A stretch of DNA of 64,000 nucleotides from Rhizobium sp. WYCCWR10014 (GTDB lineage Bacteria > Pseudomonadota > Alphaproteobacteria > Rhizobiales > Rhizobiaceae). The position numbers were made by a program, and so were the translations under genes. The notes under the pieces were generated by a model. It saw only the letters and a program-made list of their open reading frames with translations. It had not been told where the DNA came from and did no database searches. Every line of letters starts with the position of its first letter. Position 1 is the first letter of the stretch. Shown here one piece after another: positions 60,893-64,000 of the stretch. The stretch is from contig NZ_LXFU01000035.1 of the NCBI RefSeq assembly GCF_001657485.1, positions 62,001-126,000 of the forward strand, in the 5' to 3' direction.

Positions 60893-63106
60893 ATGCAGAC
60901 AGCCGGAAAGTCGCAGAGCAAAGGATCGGGAATAAGCCGTCACATCACCGTCACCGGCGTGCTTTTCTCCTTCGCGGTCATCGTCGCGGTCGTCACCATC
61001 ATGGTGCTGACGGCGCTTGAACGCGTGGCCGAAAATTCCAATGTTCTCGATGACGAGCGCTCGCGCGAAACGACGATCGGCGCGTTGAAGACCTTCGAGG
61101 ATCAGCTTGGTGCGACGCTCGACGATTACGCCGCCTGGGATGACGCTGCCGTCAACGTCTACGCAGCCGATGGTATGGCCTGGACGGTGAGCAACTACGG
61201 CGAGATGTCGGTCAACAGCTCGCTTTTCGACATGGCGATCGTCATCGATGCCGAGAAGAAGGCGATCATGGCCTATCGCGATGGCAAACCGATGGAGGAG
61301 CCGCTCACGGATTTCTTCGCGCCTTCGCTCTGGACCCTGTTCGACACGGTGAAGGCGGCCGGCCCGGCCGATCGTCCTCAGGCGATCGGTTTCGTCACCA
61401 CCAAGCGGGGCATTGCCGCCGTCGGCGTGGCATTGGTGCGGAAAAAGTCCGGTTCGCTAGATGTGTCCGCCGGCCAGCAGCGCTATCTCGTTTTCGCCCG
61501 CCATCTCGATGACGACAGGGTGACCGCACTCGGTCAGACCTATGTCATCGGCGGGCTGAGGCTGGCGCCGCCGAGTTTTGCGGCCGACTATCTCGTCCCG
61601 ATCGTCGATCCGACGGGGGCAACGCTCGGCAAGCTCGTGTGGATCTCGCGTTCACCCGGAGATATCGGCTATGCACAGGTGCGGCCGATGGTCATCCAGG
61701 CGCTCGGCCTCGTCGGACTGTTCTTCGTCGTGCTGCTGGTCATCGGCTGGCTTGCCGGCCGCCGCCTGAAGGCGGAGGAAAACAGCGCCCGCGAGGAGGC
61801 GCTGCGCGACAGGCTGAGCGGTCTTTCCAATCGCGACGGCCTCGGGCTCGCCGTCGATCGTTTTGTCGTCGAGGCACGCCAGACCAAGCGTAATGTGCTG
61901 CTTCTTTATCTCGACCTCGATGGCTTCAAGGAAGTCAATGATAGCTATGGCCACGGCACCGGCGACCAGTTGATCCGGGCGGTCGCGGCTGGGCTCGAGG
62001 TGCTCATTCCGCAGAGTGCCGTTCTCGCCCGCATCGGCGGCGATGAATTTGCGATCGCCTTTCTCTCCGACAGCGAGAATGCCGCCGCCCTGCAGCTTGC
62101 CGAGCAGATCCTCGATTTTCTTGTCGAGCCGCTGGAGATCGGTCGCCGTGTCGTGGTCGTCGGGGCAAGCATCGGTATCGCCATGTCGCCTTCCGGGGCG
62201 ATCGGACGTGAGGAGCTGGTGCGCCGTTCCGACCTTGCCATGTACAAGGCGAAGGAGGCCGGCCGCGCGCGCATGACGCTCTACGATCCTTCGATGGACG
62301 CCGATCGAGAGCAGCGCAATGCGCTGGAGCTCGATCTCCGGATCGCCATCGAAAGCGGCGACCTGACGCTCGCCTACCAGCCGCTGATCGATGCGGCGAC
62401 GCGTGCGATGACCGGCGTCGAGGCGCTGGTGCGCTGGAACCGTCCGGGCCATGGTCCTGTTTCGCCCGAGCTGTTCATCCCAATCGCCGAGACCAGCGGC
62501 CTCATCGAATCGCTCGGCCTGTTCGTGCTGCGCAAGGCCTGCGAGACAGCCAAGCAATGGCCGGAGCTCAACGTCTCGGTCAACGTCTCGCCCGGCCAGT
62601 TCCGCAATCCCGCCTTTACGGACTATGTGCGCTACGTGCTGAAGCAGACGGAGATCGAGGCCGGCCGCATCACGCTCGAGATCACCGAAGGCTACATGAT
62701 CCAGAATCCGCAGCGCACCCGCCAGTCGATCGAACGGTTGAAGGGGCTGGGGGTCAAGGTGGCGCTCGACGATTTCGGTTCCGGCTTCTCCTCGATCGGT
62801 TATCTCAGGCAGTTCGGCTTCGACCGCATCAAGATCGACCGCTCGCTGGTCATGGGTGTCAACGACAAACGCCAGCGCGAGATGCTGCAGGCGACGGTGG
62901 CGCTCGCCCGCTCGCTCGACATTCCGGTGACGGCCGAAGGCATCGAAACCGAGGAGCAGGCGATAGCCATGCGTCTTTTCGGCTGCGACTGCCTGCAGGG
63001 TTATTTGTTCGGAAAGCCGGTGACATCAGACCTTATCACCGAGATGCTCAACGAGCGACGTGCAGCGGGGCCGGAAGCTCGGCGCCGCATCCAGGCGGCA
63101 GGCTGA
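60893..63106 (+). CDS. CHASE4-GGDEF-EAL cyclic-di-GMP signalling protein
   Basis: This inner-membrane protein has TM1 at about residues 20-42 and a ~220-residue periplasmic sensor of CHASE4 type (DDYAAWDDAAVNVYA). TM2 lies at about 268-290. A GGDEF domain follows (G382-F386, intact) and then an EAL domain (E510-L512, with ITEGYMI, ALDDFGSGFSS and TAEGIETEEQ). No RxxD inhibitory site lies before GGDEF. Both synthesis and hydrolysis of c-di-GMP are possible on motif evidence. ATG 60893 follows AGGGAG. The length is 737 residues. Confidence 0.94.
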   Translation: MQTAGKSQSKGSGISRHITVTGVLFSFAVIVAVVTIMVLTALERVAENSNVLDDERSRETTIGALKTFEDQLGATLDDYAAWDDAAVNVYAADGMAWTVSNYGEMSVNSSLFDMAIVIDAEKKAIMAYRDGKPMEEPLTDFFAPSLWTLFDTVKAAGPADRPQAIGFVTTKRGIAAVGVALVRKKSGSLDVSAGQQRYLVFARHLDDDRVTALGQTYVIGGLRLAPPSFAADYLVPIVDPTGATLGKLVWISRSPGDIGYAQVRPMVIQALGLVGLFFVVLLVIGWLAGRRLKAEENSAREEALRDRLSGLSNRDGLGLAVDRFVVEARQTKRNVLLLYLDLDGFKEVNDSYGHGTGDQLIRAVAAGLEVLIPQSAVLARIGGDEFAIAFLSDSENAAALQLAEQILDFLVEPLEIGRRVVVVGASIGIAMSPSGAIGREELVRRSDLAMYKAKEAGRARMTLYDPSMDADREQRNALELDLRIAIESGDLTLAYQPLIDAATRAMTGVEALVRWNRPGHGPVSPELFIPIAETSGLIESLGLFVLRKACETAKQWPELNVSVNVSPGQFRNPAFTDYVRYVLKQTEIEAGRITLEITEGYMIQNPQRTRQSIERLKGLGVKVALDDFGSGFSSIGYLRQFGFDRIKIDRSLVMGVNDKRQREMLQATVALARSLDIPVTAEGIETEEQAIAMRLFGCDCLQGYLFGKPVTSDLITEMLNERRAAGPEARRRIQAAG

Positions 63107-63124
63107 TCCAATCAGAATCCTGGC

Positions 63125-64000
63125 TCAGCTGCCGATATGCCGCTGGCCGCGCTTCTTCGCCAGGGCGATTTGCTGCTGACGCTGACGGTAACGCAGCCGG
63201 TCTTCCTCCGTGCGCGTGTCGTGGCAGTGGCTGCAGGAAACGCCTTCCTCGTAAAGCGGCGACGTCATTTCTTCGGCAGTGATCGGGTTGCGGCAGGCGT
63301 GGCAGAGCCGGTGTTCGCCTTCCTTCAAACCGTGCTCGACGGACACGCGCTCGTCGAAGACGAAGCAGGCGCCATCCCAGAGGCTTTCTTCCTGCGGCAC
63401 TTCCTCCAGATATTTCAGGATGCCGCCCTTCAGATGATAGACCTCGTCGAAGCCCTCAGCCTTCATGAAGGCGGTGGCCTTCTCGCAGCGTATGCCGCCG
63501 GTGCAGTACATGGCGACCTTCGGCTTGTTGTGCAGACCGGGATTCTGACGCACCCATTCTGGAAACTCACGGAAGCTCTTGGTCTTCGGGTCGAGCGCGC
63601 CGCGGAAGGTTCCGATCGCCGTCTCGTAGTCGTTGCGGGTGTCGATGACGATGGTGTCGGGATCGGAAATCAGCGTGTTCCAGTCCTTGGCCTCCACATA
63701 GGTGCCGACCACCTTGTTGGGGTCGATATCTTCGACACCCATGGTGACGATTTCCTTTTTCAGCTTCACCTTCATGCGTAGGAAGGGCATTTTGGAGGCG
63801 CGGCTTTCCTTGTGCTCCAGGCCCCAAAATTCCGGCTGGGCGCGCAGGAAGGCAAGCACGGCGTGAACGCCGGCGTCCAGGCCCGCGATCGTGCCGTTGA
63901 TGCCTTCATGCGCCAGAAGCAGCGTTCCCTTGACGCCGTTCTCCTGGCAAAGCGTCTGCAACGGCGCCTGCAGGTCGGCAAAGCGCCGCACGGAAACGAA
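63125..64000 (-). CDS. trhO: TrhO/YceA-type rhodanese, tRNA uridine-34 hydroxylase (5' end outside window)
   Basis: The reading frame continues past the right edge of the window, so the N-terminus is missing. The visible ~290 residues contain the N-terminal UPF0176 region ([14 protein letters not shown]) and a rhodanese domain ([19 protein letters not shown]) with the active Cys in [13 protein letters not shown] Cys-rich tail ([15 protein letters not shown]) follows, which may bind zinc. Family members hydroxylate U34 of some tRNAs without oxygen dependence on iron. It converges on the GGDEF-EAL gene with 18 bases between stops. Confidence 0.92.
   Translation of the reverse strand, partial: FVSVRRFADLQAPLQTLCQENGVKGTLLLAHEGINGTIAGLDAGVHAVLAFLRAQPEFWGLEHKESRASKMPFLRMKVKLKKEIVTMGVEDIDPNKVVGTYVEAKDWNTLISDPDTIVIDTRNDYETAIGTFRGALDPKTKSFREFPEWVRQNPGLHNKPKVAMYCTGGIRCEKATAFMKAEGFDEVYHLKGGILKYLEEVPQEESLWDGACFVFDERVSVEHGLKEGEHRLCHACRNPITAEEMTSPLYEEGVSCSHCHDTRTEEDRLRYRQRQQQIALAKKRGQRHIGS

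Noticed and set aside
1..64000. Search for tRNA genes, CRISPR arrays, insertion sequences, prophage or defence islands
   Set aside because: No cloverleaf-forming segments, spaced direct repeats, transposase, integrase or known defence genes were seen; gene content is ordinary chromosomal metabolism and regulation.

Overview
The window is a gene-dense, GC-rich chromosomal stretch of an alphaproteobacterium. It most likely comes from the genus Rhizobium (R. leguminosarum/R. etli group). This is inferred from the smoEFGK-mtlK polyol operon, an ExoD-family protein, SorC, RpiR and LacI regulators beside sugar ABC transporters, and several intergenic palindromic repeats of the type familiar from Rhizobiaceae. 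I see no rRNA, tRNA, CRISPR array, insertion sequence, prophage or plasmid origin. Both ends cut through genes: an RND efflux permease at the left and a TrhO rhodanese at the right.

Layout. 0-5.6 kb: the C-terminal part of an RND permease, a GH20 hexosaminidase convergent with a ROK GlcNAc-type kinase, and an ExoD-like membrane protein. 5.7-15.9 kb: a SorC regulator, then a complete polyol uptake and catabolism operon (binding protein, two permeases, ATPase, mannitol dehydrogenase, HAD phosphatase, pentulose kinase), followed by an RpiR regulator. The sorbitol dehydrogenase gene smoS is absent from its usual place. 16-20.3 kb: a CysZ/EI24-like membrane protein, a VOC protein divergent from its probable TetR regulator, endonuclease III, DUF2244, and an AraC-methyltransferase DNA repair fusion. 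20.3-28.4 kb: a second SorC regulator beside transaldolase, DUF1345 and DoxX membrane proteins, a degenerate receiver-like protein, an OmpR-type response regulator with its histidine kinase, a DUF3313 lipoprotein and a DUF1328 small protein.

28.6-35.2 kb: a polyamine ABC transporter and gamma-aminobutyraldehyde dehydrogenase in the same order as E. coli ydcSTUVW, with a LysR gene upstream. 35.3-43 kb: an unknown anchored protein, an AraC/SDR divergent pair, lysS-gltX, TerC and an AraC-GyrI regulator. 43-46.8 kb: TetR and an EmrAB efflux pair. 47-51 kb: LacI-xylB-xylA. 51-60.7 kb: a second LacI gene, a ribose-type ABC transporter, a sugar isomerase/epimerase-like TIM barrel, a Gfo/Idh/MocA dehydrogenase, DoxX and a GH1 beta-glucosidase. 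60.9 kb to the end: a CHASE4-GGDEF-EAL protein and TrhO.

The unifying theme is carbon scavenging by a plant-associated soil bacterium: amino sugars, polyols, pentoses, putrescine and beta-glucosides. The ketoses and pentulose phosphates produced would feed the pentose phosphate pathway, where the local transaldolase acts.

Most genes are ordinary and recognisable. The parts I find worth a second look are regulatory: a terminator inside the smo operon, twin LacI operators 21 bp apart with a related site in the neighbouring unit, paired TetR operators, and palindromic repeats that carry stop codons. The uncharacterised sugar cluster at 51-60.7 kb and the degenerate receiver beside a two-component system are also of interest. 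I did not find a clear-cut undescribed system such as a defence island or a secondary-metabolite cluster.
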